64,000 bases of DNA from Anaerolinea thermophila UNI-1 (GTDB lineage Bacteria; Chloroflexota; Anaerolineae; Anaerolineales; Anaerolineaceae), in contig NC_014960.1 of the NCBI RefSeq assembly GCF_000199675.1, positions 372,001 through 436,000 on the forward strand. Reading direction: 5' to 3'. The notes beneath the pieces were generated by a model. That model was not told the DNA's origin, did no database searches, and worked only from the letters and a program-made list of their open reading frames with translations. This document shows positions 48,667 through 58,399 of the stretch, one piece after another. The translations under genes and the position numbers were made by a program. The first letter of the stretch is position 1, and each line of letters opens with the position of its first letter.

Positions 48667-50001
48667 ATGAGTAAACGCTTTTATCTGGTTTCACTGGGTT
48701 GCGCAAAGAATACCGTCGATTCGCAATCAATGGCGAGTTTACTGCAGGAAGCCGGTTTTGAGCCCACCGACCGTCAGAAGGAGGCTGACGTTCTGATTGT
48801 CAATACCTGCGGATTCATTGGTCCTGCCCGGCAGGAATCGCTGGATACGCTCCGGGATTTAGCCCGTCATAAGAAAAAGCACCAGTTGCTGGTGGCGGCG
48901 GGCTGTCTGACTGAGCGTTACCGCCAGCAGGTGGCGCAGGAAGTGCCGGGCATTGACGGCATCCTGGGCACGCGCCGCTGGATGGATATTGTGGACCTGG
49001 TTCAGCAGTTGCGTCCCGGACGCAAATACCCCGAGCCGCTTTATCACCTGCCCGAGACGCCCACCGTGGGCAAAGATGAAAAAGGCGTTCTGCGCGCTGC
49101 TATTCAGGGCGCCAGCGCCTACCTCAAGATTGCCGACGGATGCCGCCGTCCCTGCGCGTTTTGCGCCATCCCCCTCATCAAGGGCACGGCAGTCAGCCGC
49201 CCGCCTGAGGTAATCCTGCAAGAAGCCCGAATTTTGCAGGATGAAGGCGTCAAAGAATTGTTGTTGATTGCTCAGGACACCACCGACTACGGTCACGACC
49301 TGGGCATGAAGGATGGGCTGGCAACCCTGCTGGAAGGCATCCTGCGCGAAGCCCCTGAAATCCCCTGGATTCGCATCCTCTACGCTTACCCGGGCTACGT
49401 CACCGACCGCCTGATTGAGGTGATGGCAAATCATCCGCAGATTGTCCCGTACCTGGATATGCCACTTCAGCATGCCCACCCGCAAACCCTGCGGCGCATG
49501 CGCCGCCCTTCCAACATGGAGTGGGTGTATCAGACGCTGGCAAAGATGCGCGCCGCCATCCCCAATCTGGCTCTGCGCACCACTTTCATCGTGGGCTACC
49601 CCGGCGAGACCGAAGAGGAATTTCAAACCCTGCTGGATTTTGTGCAGGAAATTCAATTCGACCATGTGGGCATCTTTACCTTCTCGTTTGAGAAAGGCAC
49701 TGCCAGCGAGCCGCTGGGCGACCCCATCCCCGCCGAAGTCAAGCAGGAACGCCTTGCCCGCCTTGCCGAAGTCCAGGAACGGGTCTCGCTGGCGCGCAAC
49801 CAATCCTATGTGGGGCAGATTCAGCCCGTGCTGATCGAAGGCTTTGACAGAGGCATAGCCATCGGGCGCGCGCCGCACGACGCTCCCGAGATTGACGGCT
49901 TGGTCTTCGTGGAAGGCGAAGCCCCCGTCGGCGAGATTGTACCGGTGCGCATTACCGGCGCGATGACCCACGACCTGACGGGAGTACTTGTTCGACCTTA
50001 A
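48667..50001 (+). CDS. rimO: Ribosomal protein S12 methylthiotransferase RimO
   Basis: 444 residues from the ATG at 48667. The UPF0004 N-terminal domain has SLGCAKNTVDSQ and NTCGFI, the radical SAM core has GCRRPCAFCAIP (CxxxCxxC), followed by the TRAM domain. The pattern GCAKN with the sequence KG at IPLIKG fits RimO rather than MiaB. It adds a methylthio group to Asp88 of S12. Coupled to the RodZ-like gene. Confidence 0.93.
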   Translation: MSKRFYLVSLGCAKNTVDSQSMASLLQEAGFEPTDRQKEADVLIVNTCGFIGPARQESLDTLRDLARHKKKHQLLVAAGCLTERYRQQVAQEVPGIDGILGTRRWMDIVDLVQQLRPGRKYPEPLYHLPETPTVGKDEKGVLRAAIQGASAYLKIADGCRRPCAFCAIPLIKGTAVSRPPEVILQEARILQDEGVKELLLIAQDTTDYGHDLGMKDGLATLLEGILREAPEIPWIRILYAYPGYVTDRLIEVMANHPQIVPYLDMPLQHAHPQTLRRMRRPSNMEWVYQTLAKMRAAIPNLALRTTFIVGYPGETEEEFQTLLDFVQEIQFDHVGIFTFSFEKGTASEPLGDPIPAEVKQERLARLAEVQERVSLARNQSYVGQIQPVLIEGFDRGIAIGRAPHDAPEIDGLVFVEGEAPVGEIVPVRITGAMTHDLTGVLVRP

Positions 50002-50013
50002 GTCTAAAATCTC

Positions 50014-51552
50014 ATGAATGCATCACCGCTTCGCCGCGAACGTCTCTGGGATGGATTTGCCCTCTTGCTGGCACTGGTGGGGTTTCTTGCCAGCGCGCAG
50101 GTCACGTTTCGAATTTTCGAAGCCATTCCGCATATTGAAGATGAAATGGCATATACCTGGCAAGCCCGCCTGATTGCCCGTGGCTTCACCCTCACCATAC
50201 CTACCCCGCCCTGCCCGAATTGCTTTCTCGTGCCGTTTGTCGTGGATGCGCACGGTCAGCGCTCCAGCAAGTACCCGCCTGCCTGGTCGGTGGTGCTGGC
50301 GCTGGGCGAACGGCTGGGCGCGCGGGCATGGGTCAACCCCTTCCTGGCTGGGCTGAGTGTATGGCTCATTTACCGCCTGGGCAAACGCCTGCTGAACGCT
50401 CCAACGGGCGCGCTGGCGGCGCTTTTCACGGTCATCTCGCCTTTCTTCCTGATGAACAGCGGTTCTCTGCTCAATCATCCCTGGGCGCTGTTTCTGACGC
50501 TGGCATTCACCCTTGCCTGGCTGGATGCCTTCTTCCCTTCGCGCATTCCGGCGTGGCTTTCCCTGCCCACTGCCGGACTCAGCATGGGACTGCTGGCGCT
50601 CACCCGCCCGTTGACGGCGGTGGGCGTGGCGTTACCGTTTGCCGTGCATGCGCTCATCATCCTCTGGCGCGGGGATGCCCGCCGGCGCTGGCGTTTACTC
50701 CTCTTTGGCGGCATTGCCGGGGCGGTCTCTTTGCTGTATTTTGTCTGGCAGTACGCCGTCACTGGCGACCCGTTCCTGAACCCTTACCTGTTGTGGTGGG
50801 AGTACGACAAAATTGGCTTTGGTCCCGGCGTGGGGGTAAGAGAGGGCGGGCATACCCTGGTGCAAGCCTGGTTTCACACCCGCTTCAGCGTGGGCGTTGG
50901 CAGTCACGACCTGATGGGCTGGGTCTACCTCTCTTATCTGTTTTTCCCCTTTGGCTTGATCGCCCTGCGCAGGCGTCCGCAAGCCTTCCTGCCGGTGGGC
51001 GTGATGCTGGCGCTGGTGGCGGTTTATAACCTCTACTGGACGCCCGCCTGGCTGTACGGACCGCGTTACTACTATGAGGGACTGCCCGGCGCCATGTTGC
51101 TGAATGCCGCCGGGGTGTGCTGGCTGGCGGGTTGGGTCACCGGCAAGGGGCGCGCCGTGCGCTGGGGCTGGGAGAACCGCTTGGGGCTGGCTGGGCTGGC
51201 TTTCACGGTAATGTTCCTGTGTGCCGCCAATGTGAGCCTCTACCTGCCCATCCGCCTGTCGATGCTGGTGGGGTTGTACGACGTGCGCGCTTCCGACCTG
51301 GCGCTCTTCCTCTCCCCGGAAGCGCAGAAGATGCCCCCCACGCTGGTCATCGTGTATCCGCAAAGGAAATGGATCGAATATGGGCGTTTGCTGGACTTGA
51401 GCAGTCCCCTCTTCGATTCGCAATTTGTCTTTACCATTGACCGCGGAGAAATTCTCAATCAAGAAGTGATTCAGTTCTTCCCCGGCAGGCTGGTGTGGCA
51501 CTACACGCCCGGGGTAACCCGCCTGACCCCCGTTTCCGACGACGCTCCCTGA
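50014..51552 (+). CDS. GT39/ArnT-like membrane glycosyltransferase
   Basis: 512 residues, about ten to twelve helices. The first outside loop has the GT-C catalytic motif HIEDEMAY (about 37), with KYPPAW downstream as in PMT/ArnT-type enzymes. It would move a sugar from a polyprenyl phosphate to protein, lipid or wall polymer outside the membrane. The donor could be made by the DPM-like enzyme at 40772, though they are not adjacent. ATG is 3 nt after TAAAAT; probably read from the upstream operon. Confidence 0.8.
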   Translation: MNASPLRRERLWDGFALLLALVGFLASAQVTFRIFEAIPHIEDEMAYTWQARLIARGFTLTIPTPPCPNCFLVPFVVDAHGQRSSKYPPAWSVVLALGERLGARAWVNPFLAGLSVWLIYRLGKRLLNAPTGALAALFTVISPFFLMNSGSLLNHPWALFLTLAFTLAWLDAFFPSRIPAWLSLPTAGLSMGLLALTRPLTAVGVALPFAVHALIILWRGDARRRWRLLLFGGIAGAVSLLYFVWQYAVTGDPFLNPYLLWWEYDKIGFGPGVGVREGGHTLVQAWFHTRFSVGVGSHDLMGWVYLSYLFFPFGLIALRRRPQAFLPVGVMLALVAVYNLYWTPAWLYGPRYYYEGLPGAMLLNAAGVCWLAGWVTGKGRAVRWGWENRLGLAGLAFTVMFLCAANVSLYLPIRLSMLVGLYDVRASDLALFLSPEAQKMPPTLVIVYPQRKWIEYGRLLDLSSPLFDSQFVFTIDRGEILNQEVIQFFPGRLVWHYTPGVTRLTPVSDDAP

Positions 51553-52068
51553 TTAAGAAACTGCCCGCGCCAGCGCGGTAAACGCCAGCACCAGCACGGA
51601 GGAAATCAACAAAAGGGTGAGCAAAAGGCGTTCCCGGCGCTGAATTTGCGCCAGTTGGGTTTCATCCAGGGGTTTTCCCGAAGCCCTCAGGATTGCCATG
51701 CGCCGCAATTGCGGGAGTAATCCCCAGGTATTGTACGCGCTGAGCAGCACCATCCCCCCAACGAACAGATGCTTGATGAGAATCGCTACTGCCCAGGCGT
51801 TTTCAATGGCGAGGAAACCGCTGTAACGCGGATGCGCGCTCATCTGGAACATGCCGGTAGCCGCCAGCACTGCCAGCGAAAGCCATGCCAGCGGTTGCAG
51901 GCGTTCCTGCAAATCTTCCAGCAGGGCGGCATAGGCAGAGGCATCCAGCCTGCGCCGTGCCGCGGGAAGCACCAGCACGGCAAGCGCACTTAAACTCCCC
52001 AGCCAGAGCACAGTTGCCAGCATGTGCAACCAGTAAGTCAGTGCCAGGGCAAGAGATGATGCCTGCAT
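51553..52068 (-). CDS. CopD-like four-helix membrane protein
   Basis: 171 residues with about four helices: WLHMLATVLWLGSLSALAVLVLP (His in helix 1), LSLAVLAATGMFQM, AILIKHLFVGGMVLLSAYN (His) and a final helix LLISSVLVLAFTALA. The His pattern resembles CopD-type copper or heme-binding membrane proteins. Function not shown. It starts 16 nt after the TPR gene, with GGAG 11 nt upstream, and probably shares its transcript. Converges tail to tail with the GT39-like gene. Confidence 0.7.
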   Translation of the reverse strand: MQASSLALALTYWLHMLATVLWLGSLSALAVLVLPAARRRLDASAYAALLEDLQERLQPLAWLSLAVLAATGMFQMSAHPRYSGFLAIENAWAVAILIKHLFVGGMVLLSAYNTWGLLPQLRRMAILRASGKPLDETQLAQIQRRERLLLTLLLISSVLVLAFTALARAVS

Positions 52069-52084
52069 CGATCAACCGCTCCGG

Positions 52085-53266
52085 TCAGGGTGTGGGGGTT
52101 TCGGTAGGCGTCTCGCTGGGTGCCGCAGGCGGAGTGGGCGTCTCGGTGGGCGGTACAATGACCCCCGTGGAGGTCGGCGTGGGCGTAAGGGTGAGGGGCA
52201 GGGTGGGGGTCTCGCTGGGCTGGACGTAGCACTGATTGTACACTGCCGTCATGGTCGGCTCCAGCATACCGTCCGGCGCCACCTGCTGAGCGGCTTCGTA
52301 CTGCTTGAGCGCGTCACAGTATTTGCCCTCGGCGGCAAGTTGATCGCCGTACTTGATCAGCGCCACGCGGTAGCGTTCCAGCGCGGTCACCCCGTTGACA
52401 TCCCGTAACCCCGGGTAGGCAGGCACAATCTGGGAGAAGTAGAAGATAACCTGATCCCAGCGCACACCCCAGTAGGCGGCACCAGTGAGGTACAGGCGTG
52501 CCCAGTTGCGCACGCCCTGGGCATCTACATCCAGTGGACCAAAGCGCTCAACCAGCGCCAGGTCATACAATCCGCCTTCCAGGTTGCCGTTGTTGATTTT
52601 TGCCAGCCCGCGGTTGCGCAGGGCAATGTAGTACATGCCATCCACTTCCACCGCGCGGTAGGTCAGGTTCTTGTTGCGCAGGGCGTCCAGCATGTCCAGC
52701 ACGGCAAACCACTCTTTTTGTGCCAGCAGTTGGCGCGCGTTGTTGAAAATCTCTTCCTCGCCGCGAAAATCGGGCGTGGGGGTGGGAGTGCTGGTTGCCA
52801 GCGCAATGGTAGCGGTGGGGGTGAGCGAAAAGGCTTCCTGAATCATCACTTCTGCCAGTTTTTCCTGCACCCCGGGGAAGTTCGGGTCGAGTTGAATGAC
52901 ATATTCCAGGCGCTTGCGGGCAATCTGGAAACGGCCCTGTTCGAGGTCCTGCTGAGCCAGCATCATCTGCTCGGTTGCCAGGGTGACGATTTGCTCGCGC
53001 GACATCTGCGATCGTGCCGCCTGTGCCGCCCGATAACCCAAAAATGCGCCTAAACCACCCAGTAAAAGAATGAGGACGATTCCCCCTGCAATGACCCATC
53101 CCCGCAGGGAACGGCGGCGTGGCTGCGTATGGGGTTCGTTTTCAGCCGCACGCTGTTCCGGGGGAACAGGAGAGACGCCTCGCGAGACAGGGGTATGTGG
53201 TTGCGTGTCTTCCATATCCTCGCGGGGGCGCGAGGGTTGGGTGTTCTCTAAATCCATATCCGACAT
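52085..53266 (-). CDS. TPR-like membrane protein with Thr/Pro-rich tail
   Basis: 393 residues from the ATG at 53266. An acidic Thr/Pro-rich cytoplasmic head (about 1-55, with repeats like ENTQPSRP, EDTQPHTP), one helix (about 62-85, GGIVLILLLGGLGAF), helical TPR-like pairs (for example QQDLEQGRFQIARKRLEYVIQLDPNFPGVQEKL), and a final Thr/Pro-rich tail. The DTQPxTP repeats look like FHA-target or kinase-substrate sites, but this is inference. The frame opens further up at 53365; the chosen start lies 7 nt from a TATAAT, so the mRNA is leaderless. Confidence 0.8.
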   Translation of the reverse strand: MSDMDLENTQPSRPREDMEDTQPHTPVSRGVSPVPPEQRAAENEPHTQPRRRSLRGWVIAGGIVLILLLGGLGAFLGYRAAQAARSQMSREQIVTLATEQMMLAQQDLEQGRFQIARKRLEYVIQLDPNFPGVQEKLAEVMIQEAFSLTPTATIALATSTPTPTPDFRGEEEIFNNARQLLAQKEWFAVLDMLDALRNKNLTYRAVEVDGMYYIALRNRGLAKINNGNLEGGLYDLALVERFGPLDVDAQGVRNWARLYLTGAAYWGVRWDQVIFYFSQIVPAYPGLRDVNGVTALERYRVALIKYGDQLAAEGKYCDALKQYEAAQQVAPDGMLEPTMTAVYNQCYVQPSETPTLPLTLTPTPTSTGVIVPPTETPTPPAAPSETPTETPTP

Positions 53267-53273
53267 GGGGTAC

Positions 53274-53279
53274 ATTATA
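53274..53279 (-). promoter_or_regulatory. -10 element giving a leaderless mRNA for the TPR gene
   Basis: TATAAT on the minus strand, 7 nt before the ATG at 53266. No good -35 was found (CAAATT at 17 bp). Confidence 0.6.
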
Positions 53280-53422
53280 CCGCAGGAATCAGACATAATT
53301 TGCCTGAGGCGTGGCGAAAAAGATGGATAAACCGAAAACACGTGGGATCTGCTCTGTGACAACAAGCCGGGGGTGACCGGACTTTTATGGTTGAATGACG
53401 GTATCGTCAGATAAGTTGGACC

Positions 53423-53989
53423 TTATATTGTTTTGAGGGATTGTTGATACATTTCGTCAATTGTCTTTGCCAGTTTCCTGGCATGGTGAAACAGCATCAC
53501 CCCCGCCAGCGGTCCATCGGGTAAGTCCTGTATCTTTTTCCAACTTTCCCCATACCAGAAGGTCAGGCACGAGTCACCCTGCGCCACGCGATAGACGATG
53601 ACAGGCAGGGTCATGCTGGGCTGGTCGTAGGAAGTGCCGCCGGATTCATATACCGAGCGCCAGCGATGCAGACTGAAGGGCTGATCCCAGCGGATGAAAC
53701 CTTTTTCGCCCTCAATTTCCCATTTCATCCCGCTGGAGTTCACCACAATTTTACCGGTGGAGAACCATCCCCAGAGCAAAATGAAAAGAATACCCACCAC
53801 CAGCAGGCTGAAGACTGCCAGCCCCAGCGTGCCCGCCTCGCTCTTCAGCAGGGTATAGGGATACACTTCAGGCAAATTTGCTACCCACGCAAACAGAAGC
53901 ACAGGGACGAGGATGAGCGCCGCGATTCCCAGCCCTATCACCCACCCGAGGCGCACGCCTACCCGCGCGGTAAAGGGAAATATGTTCAC
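53423..53989 (-). CDS. Unknown membrane protein, two helices
   Basis: 188 residues. Two hydrophobic helices (about 12-38 and 55-78) followed by a soluble beta-rich domain of about 110 residues (KIVVNSSGMKWEIEGEKGFIRWDQPFSLHRW). It resembles bacterial PH-like membrane-anchored domains but no motif decides it. It starts 3 nt after the NTF2-like gene, so the two form a small operon. Confidence 0.65.
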   Translation of the reverse strand: MNIFPFTARVGVRLGWVIGLGIAALILVPVLLFAWVANLPEVYPYTLLKSEAGTLGLAVFSLLVVGILFILLWGWFSTGKIVVNSSGMKWEIEGEKGFIRWDQPFSLHRWRSVYESGGTSYDQPSMTLPVIVYRVAQGDSCLTFWYGESWKKIQDLPDGPLAGVMLFHHARKLAKTIDEMYQQSLKTI

Positions 53990-53992
53990 CTT

Positions 53993-54367
53993 CTACTCTC
54001 CCTTCCCAAACGACACCTGCTCGGCGATGGATTCTCCGGTGATGCGAAAGACATCCACGCCGCAGAAGGAATGTGCTGTGCCGTCGGGGCTTTTCCAGGT
54101 GCACGTCCAGCGCGCTACACTGCGGAAGCCCGCACCGAAGACGTCCTGCACCTCGAAACGCGCGCCCGGATGCGCGGCAAAGAACTCCCGCCAGAAGGCG
54201 GCAATGGCATCCCGACCGCGCAGGGGACTGCCGCACGGCGCGGCGGGACTCTCGAACAGGCAGTCCGCACTCAGCAGGGTGAGCATCTCTTCGATTGCCT
54301 GACGGTTGCAGGCTTCGTAAAACGCCAGCGCCAAGCGTACCGGCGCTTCCACTTTACCCAGTTTCAT
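53993..54367 (-). CDS. SnoaL/NTF2-like protein
   Basis: 124 residues from the second Met (54367), which places GGGAGG at a spacing of 6 nt; the Met at 54373 would overlap it. VRLALAFYEACNRQAIEEMLTLLSADCLFESPA, then GRDAIAAFWREFFAAHPGARFEVQDVF and the RWTCTWKSPDG strand are typical of the NTF2-like cone fold. Such proteins can be enzymes, toxin partners or binding proteins; nothing decides here. Confidence 0.75.
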   Translation of the reverse strand: MKLGKVEAPVRLALAFYEACNRQAIEEMLTLLSADCLFESPAAPCGSPLRGRDAIAAFWREFFAAHPGARFEVQDVFGAGFRSVARWTCTWKSPDGTAHSFCGVDVFRITGESIAEQVSFGKGE

Positions 54368-54446
54368 CCACATCCTCCCACGGAAGGTTCTCTCTCATTA
54401 TAGAAAAATTCCTGGCATTTTTCTTATACGAATCGTAAAAATTCCC

Positions 54447-54474
54447 TTGACATTCTCTCAATCCGTTCTATAAT
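54447..54474 (+). promoter_or_regulatory. Consensus promoter of the cysK-cysE operon
   Basis: TTGACA (54447-54452), 16 bp, TATAAT (54469-54474). The expected start is near 54481, which leaves an unusually long leader (about 258 nt to the cysK ATG) with a peptide and a terminator. Confidence 0.9.
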
Positions 54475-54504
54475 TCGAGTAAGATGGTCAATGAAGGTAG
54501 ATTG

Positions 54505-54558
54505 ATGGTTCTGGCGTGCATGTGTCCGAGGCGGGGCGTGGGATCCCTGCCTCGCTAG
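54505..54558 (+). CDS. Putative Cys-containing leader peptide of cysK
   Basis: 17 codons, M-V-L-A-C-M-C-P-R-R-G-V-G-S-L-P-R, TAG at 54556-54558. It starts about 25 nt into the predicted transcript, with AAGG 9 nt upstream. The two Cys codons (54517-54519 TGC, 54523-54525 TGT) flank a Met. A hairpin (54527-54532 with 54549-54554, extendable by GGG/CCC) covers its 3' half, and a terminator follows. The layout is that of ribosome-mediated attenuation: a ribosome stalled at the Cys codons changes folding downstream. Two Cys in 17 codons may also be chance; no conservation could be tested. Confidence 0.55.
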   Translation: MVLACMCPRRGVGSLPR

Positions 54559-54577
54559 AGCCGTTAATCCCTGAAAA

Positions 54578-54674
54578 ACAGCCAGCAGAGCGAAGGCAGC
54601 GGAGAACAGCCCCGCATACGCAAGTATGTTTGAGCGGTTCTCCGCTGTCTTTTTGTTTTCTTTCTGCTGGCTGT
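54578..54674 (+). terminator. Attenuator terminator and enclosing long stem before cysK
   Basis: The inner hairpin pairs 54596-54607 with 54637-54648 (12 bp), capped by a CATAC-GCAA-GTATG hairpin (54615-54628), followed by a T-rich tract (54649-54659). It lies about 80 nt before the cysK start, so it must be overcome for expression. An outer stem, 54578-54589 with 54663-54674 (12 bp), encloses it and ends just before the ribosome-binding region. The outer stem can form only in read-through RNA. Confidence 0.8.
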
Positions 54675-54738
54675 GCATTTTTTAAGGAGTTTTATGTTTA
54701 CCGGAAACAACCCAACTTTATCAAAGGAGTACCAAACC

Positions 54739-55677
54739 ATGCGCATTGCAAACGATGCAACCGAACTGATTGGCAATACCCCGCTGGTGCGCCTGAACCG
54801 CATCGCTCAGGAAGCCGGTGCCGCCGCCACCGTAGTGGCAAAACTGGAGTACTACAACCCCGCCAAAAGCGTCAAAGACCGCATTGGCGTGGCGATGATT
54901 AACGCCGCCGAACAAGCCGGGCTGATCAAGCCCGACACGATTATCATCGAACCGACCAGCGGCAACACGGGCATTGCGCTGGCGTTTGTCTGCGCGGCGC
55001 GCGGCTACCGTTGTGTGCTGGTGATGCCCGAGACGATGAGCAAGGAACGCCGCATGCTCTTACGCGCTTACGGCGCGGAACTCATCCTCACTCCCGGCAG
55101 TGAGGGCATGGCGGGTGCCATCCGCAAAGCCGAAGAGATTGCCGCCAGCGACCCGCGCTACTTCATGCCCCAGCAGTTCAAGAACCCCGCCAACCCGGAA
55201 ATTCACCGCAAGACCACCGCTGAGGAAATCTGGCGCGATACCGATGGACAGGTGGACATGGTGGTGGCGGGCGTCGGCACGGGCGGGACGATTACCGGCG
55301 TGGGCGAGGTACTGAAAGCGCGTAAGCCCTCGGTGCGCATGATTGCCGTCGAACCCGATGCCAGCCCGGTGCTTTCCGGCGGGCAGAAGGGTCCGCACCC
55401 CATTCAGGGCATCGGCGCGGGGTTCATCCCCGATGTGCTGAACACGCAGATTTACGATGAAATCGTGCGCGTCAAAGCCGAGGATGCTTTTGCCACCGCC
55501 CGCAAGATGGCGCGCATGGAAGGCTTGCTGGTGGGCATTTCCTCGGGGGCGGCAACCTGGGCGGCGCTTCAGGTAGCCGCGCGCCCCGAAAACGCCGGTA
55601 AACTCATCGTGGTCATCATCCCGTCGTTTGGCGAGCGCTACCTGAGCACGGCGCTCTTTGCCGATTTGGCGGACTAG
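54739..55677 (+). CDS. cysK: Cysteine synthase A (O-acetylserine sulfhydrylase)
   Basis: 312 residues from the ATG at 54739, which gives the standard MRIANDATELIGNTPLVRLNR and has AAGGAG 9 nt upstream. A Met in frame at 54694 also has AAGGAG but at 4 nt, so a longer form is possible. PLP Lys in NPAKSVKDRIG, the TSGNTGIALAF loop, GTGGTITGVGEVLKARKP and the C-terminal SSGAATWAAL are all present. It makes cysteine from O-acetylserine and sulfide and is followed by cysE 20 nt later. Confidence 0.97.
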   Translation: MRIANDATELIGNTPLVRLNRIAQEAGAAATVVAKLEYYNPAKSVKDRIGVAMINAAEQAGLIKPDTIIIEPTSGNTGIALAFVCAARGYRCVLVMPETMSKERRMLLRAYGAELILTPGSEGMAGAIRKAEEIAASDPRYFMPQQFKNPANPEIHRKTTAEEIWRDTDGQVDMVVAGVGTGGTITGVGEVLKARKPSVRMIAVEPDASPVLSGGQKGPHPIQGIGAGFIPDVLNTQIYDEIVRVKAEDAFATARKMARMEGLLVGISSGAATWAALQVAARPENAGKLIVVIIPSFGERYLSTALFADLAD

Positions 55678-55697
55678 TTGGGTTTAGAGGTGGAGAG

Positions 55698-56528
55698 ATG
55701 GTGAAAAAGTTTTTCCAGATGATGCGCGAGGACATTGCCTCGGTATTTGAACGCGACCCGGCGGCGCGCAGTGTGTTCGAGATTCTGGTAGCCTACCCCG
55801 GACTGCACGCCGTGTGGGGTCACCGCATTGCCCACTGGCTGTGGGGACGCGGCTTCAAGACGCTGGCGCGCTGGCTCTCCCATGTCATGCGCTTCCTGAC
55901 CGGCATTGAGATTCACCCCGGTGCGACCATCGGGCGGCGCTTCTTCATTGATCACGGCATGGGGGTGGTCATCGGCGAGACCGCCGAGATTGGCAACGAT
56001 GTGACCCTCTATCACGGGGTGACGCTGGGCGGTACCAGTTTGGAGAAGGGCAAGCGCCATCCCACGCTGGAAGACCGCGTGGTGGTGGGCGCCGGCGCGA
56101 AGATTCTGGGCGCCATCACCGTAGGCGCGGGAAGCCGCATCGGCGCGAACGCCGTGGTGGTGAAAAGCGTCCCGCCCAACTCGGTGGTGGTGGGCGTGCC
56201 GGGTCAGGTGGTGGTGCGCAACCGCCCGCAGACAACCGCGCCCGACCTGAATCACAACGTCCTGCCCGATACCATCGGCACGACGGTGGCGGCGCTTATC
56301 GAGCGCGTGGAATCGCTGGAACAGCGCCTGGAAGAAGCCCGCCAGCAGGTTCAGCCCGCGCTGATTGGCTCCAGCGACCGCCTGGAACGCCTGGAAGCCG
56401 TTCTGCGCTCGCACGTGCTGGAGCATCCGCACCTGGTGCCGGGCAACGGCAAAGAGCATCACCGCCACGGTCCTCTGCCGCACCCCGACGCCTCGGGCGT
56501 GTGGCACGCAGAAGATTTCACCATCTGA
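55698..56528 (+). CDS. cysE: Serine O-acetyltransferase with a C-terminal extension
   Basis: 276 residues. The left-handed beta helix has the family motifs FFIDHGMGVVIGETAEIGNDVTLYHGVTLGGTSLEKGKRHPTLEDRVVVGAGAKILG, including the catalytic His and Asp. It makes O-acetylserine, the CysK substrate. From about residue 180 a coiled-coil-like tail (VAALIERVESLEQRLEEARQQVQ) of about 90 residues follows, longer than in standard CysE, and does not end in the usual Ile that docks into CysK. So the usual CysE-CysK complex may not form, or is formed differently. Confidence 0.92.
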   Translation: MVKKFFQMMREDIASVFERDPAARSVFEILVAYPGLHAVWGHRIAHWLWGRGFKTLARWLSHVMRFLTGIEIHPGATIGRRFFIDHGMGVVIGETAEIGNDVTLYHGVTLGGTSLEKGKRHPTLEDRVVVGAGAKILGAITVGAGSRIGANAVVVKSVPPNSVVVGVPGQVVVRNRPQTTAPDLNHNVLPDTIGTTVAALIERVESLEQRLEEARQQVQPALIGSSDRLERLEAVLRSHVLEHPHLVPGNGKEHHRHGPLPHPDASGVWHAEDFTI

Positions 56529-56556
56529 GTTTCTCCACCGCTCCCTGAACAAAAAA

Positions 56557-56597
56557 AAACAGGGTGGAAACGCGGCTTGACCGCGCCCACCCTGTTT
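56557..56597. terminator. Bidirectional terminator between cysE and icd
   Basis: An 11-bp stem (56557-56567 with 56587-56597) with an inner GCGG/CCGC hairpin. Nine A on the left give a strong T-run for the minus-strand icd gene. Confidence 0.9.
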
Positions 56598-56613
56598 CGT
56601 TATCCCCAGCGCA

Positions 56614-57894
<1,281 letters not shown>

Positions 57895-57923
57895 ACGACT
57901 TCAATACCTCCTGTTGTAGGGTT

Positions 57924-57953
57924 ATTTTACCTTTTTCCTTCAGAATAAGGCAA
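57924..57953 (-). promoter_or_regulatory. Promoter of icd
   Basis: Minus strand: TTGCCT (57948-57953), 18 bp, TAAAAT (57924-57929). Leader of about 25 nt. Confidence 0.6.
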
Positions 57954-58003
57954 AATTTCAGAAGGTCATTTTCCCGGCAAACGCCTTTCAGAACGGAGAA
58001 GCC

Positions 58004-58333
58004 TCAGATTTTTTCCACCACCACCGCCGTGCCGTATGCCAGCACCTCGGTGACGCTTTCCATCAACTCGGTGGCGTCGTAGTGCATGCCGATAATTGCA
58101 TTGGCGCCAATCTGCTCGGCATGCTGGATGAGCAGGTCAAAGGCTTCCTGACGGGCATGCTCGCACAGTTCGGTGTAGGTGGTAATTTTTCCTCCCACCA
58201 TGGTTTCCAGCGCGCCGACAAAATTTCCCGCAATGCTCCGCGATCGCACCGTAATGCCGCGCACCACCCCCAGATAGCGCACAATGCGATAGCCCTCAAA
58301 GCCAAACGTTGTGGTGACCATAGAACGATCCAT
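58004..58333 (-). CDS. YbjQ (UPF0145) family protein
   Basis: 109 residues, close to the usual 105-110. VTTTFGFEGYRIVRYLGVVRGITVRSRSIAGNFVGALETMVGGKI, then IQHAEQIGANAIIGMHYDATEL and the final YGTAVVVEKI match the family. It has a pentameric fold like the heavy-metal-binding domain; function unknown. AGGAGG 5 nt before the ATG. A 62-nt gap separates it from the lipoprotein gene on the same strand. Confidence 0.9.
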   Translation of the reverse strand: MDRSMVTTTFGFEGYRIVRYLGVVRGITVRSRSIAGNFVGALETMVGGKITTYTELCEHARQEAFDLLIQHAEQIGANAIIGMHYDATELMESVTEVLAYGTAVVVEKI

Positions 58334-58399
58334 CCTTACCTCCTGCGTTCAGTGTAACGCAGAAAGCGGGAAAAACCTCTCAAGGGGATATCAAGAAAA

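Noticed and set aside
54481..54739. T-box or SAM riboswitch before cysK
   Set aside because: The T-box core TGGNACCGCG and the SAM-I core are absent. A leader peptide explains the architecture better.
54516..54902. 128-codon ORF overlapping the cysK leader and start
   Set aside because: In a different frame from cysK; its tail is a shadow of cysK and it runs through the terminator hairpin.
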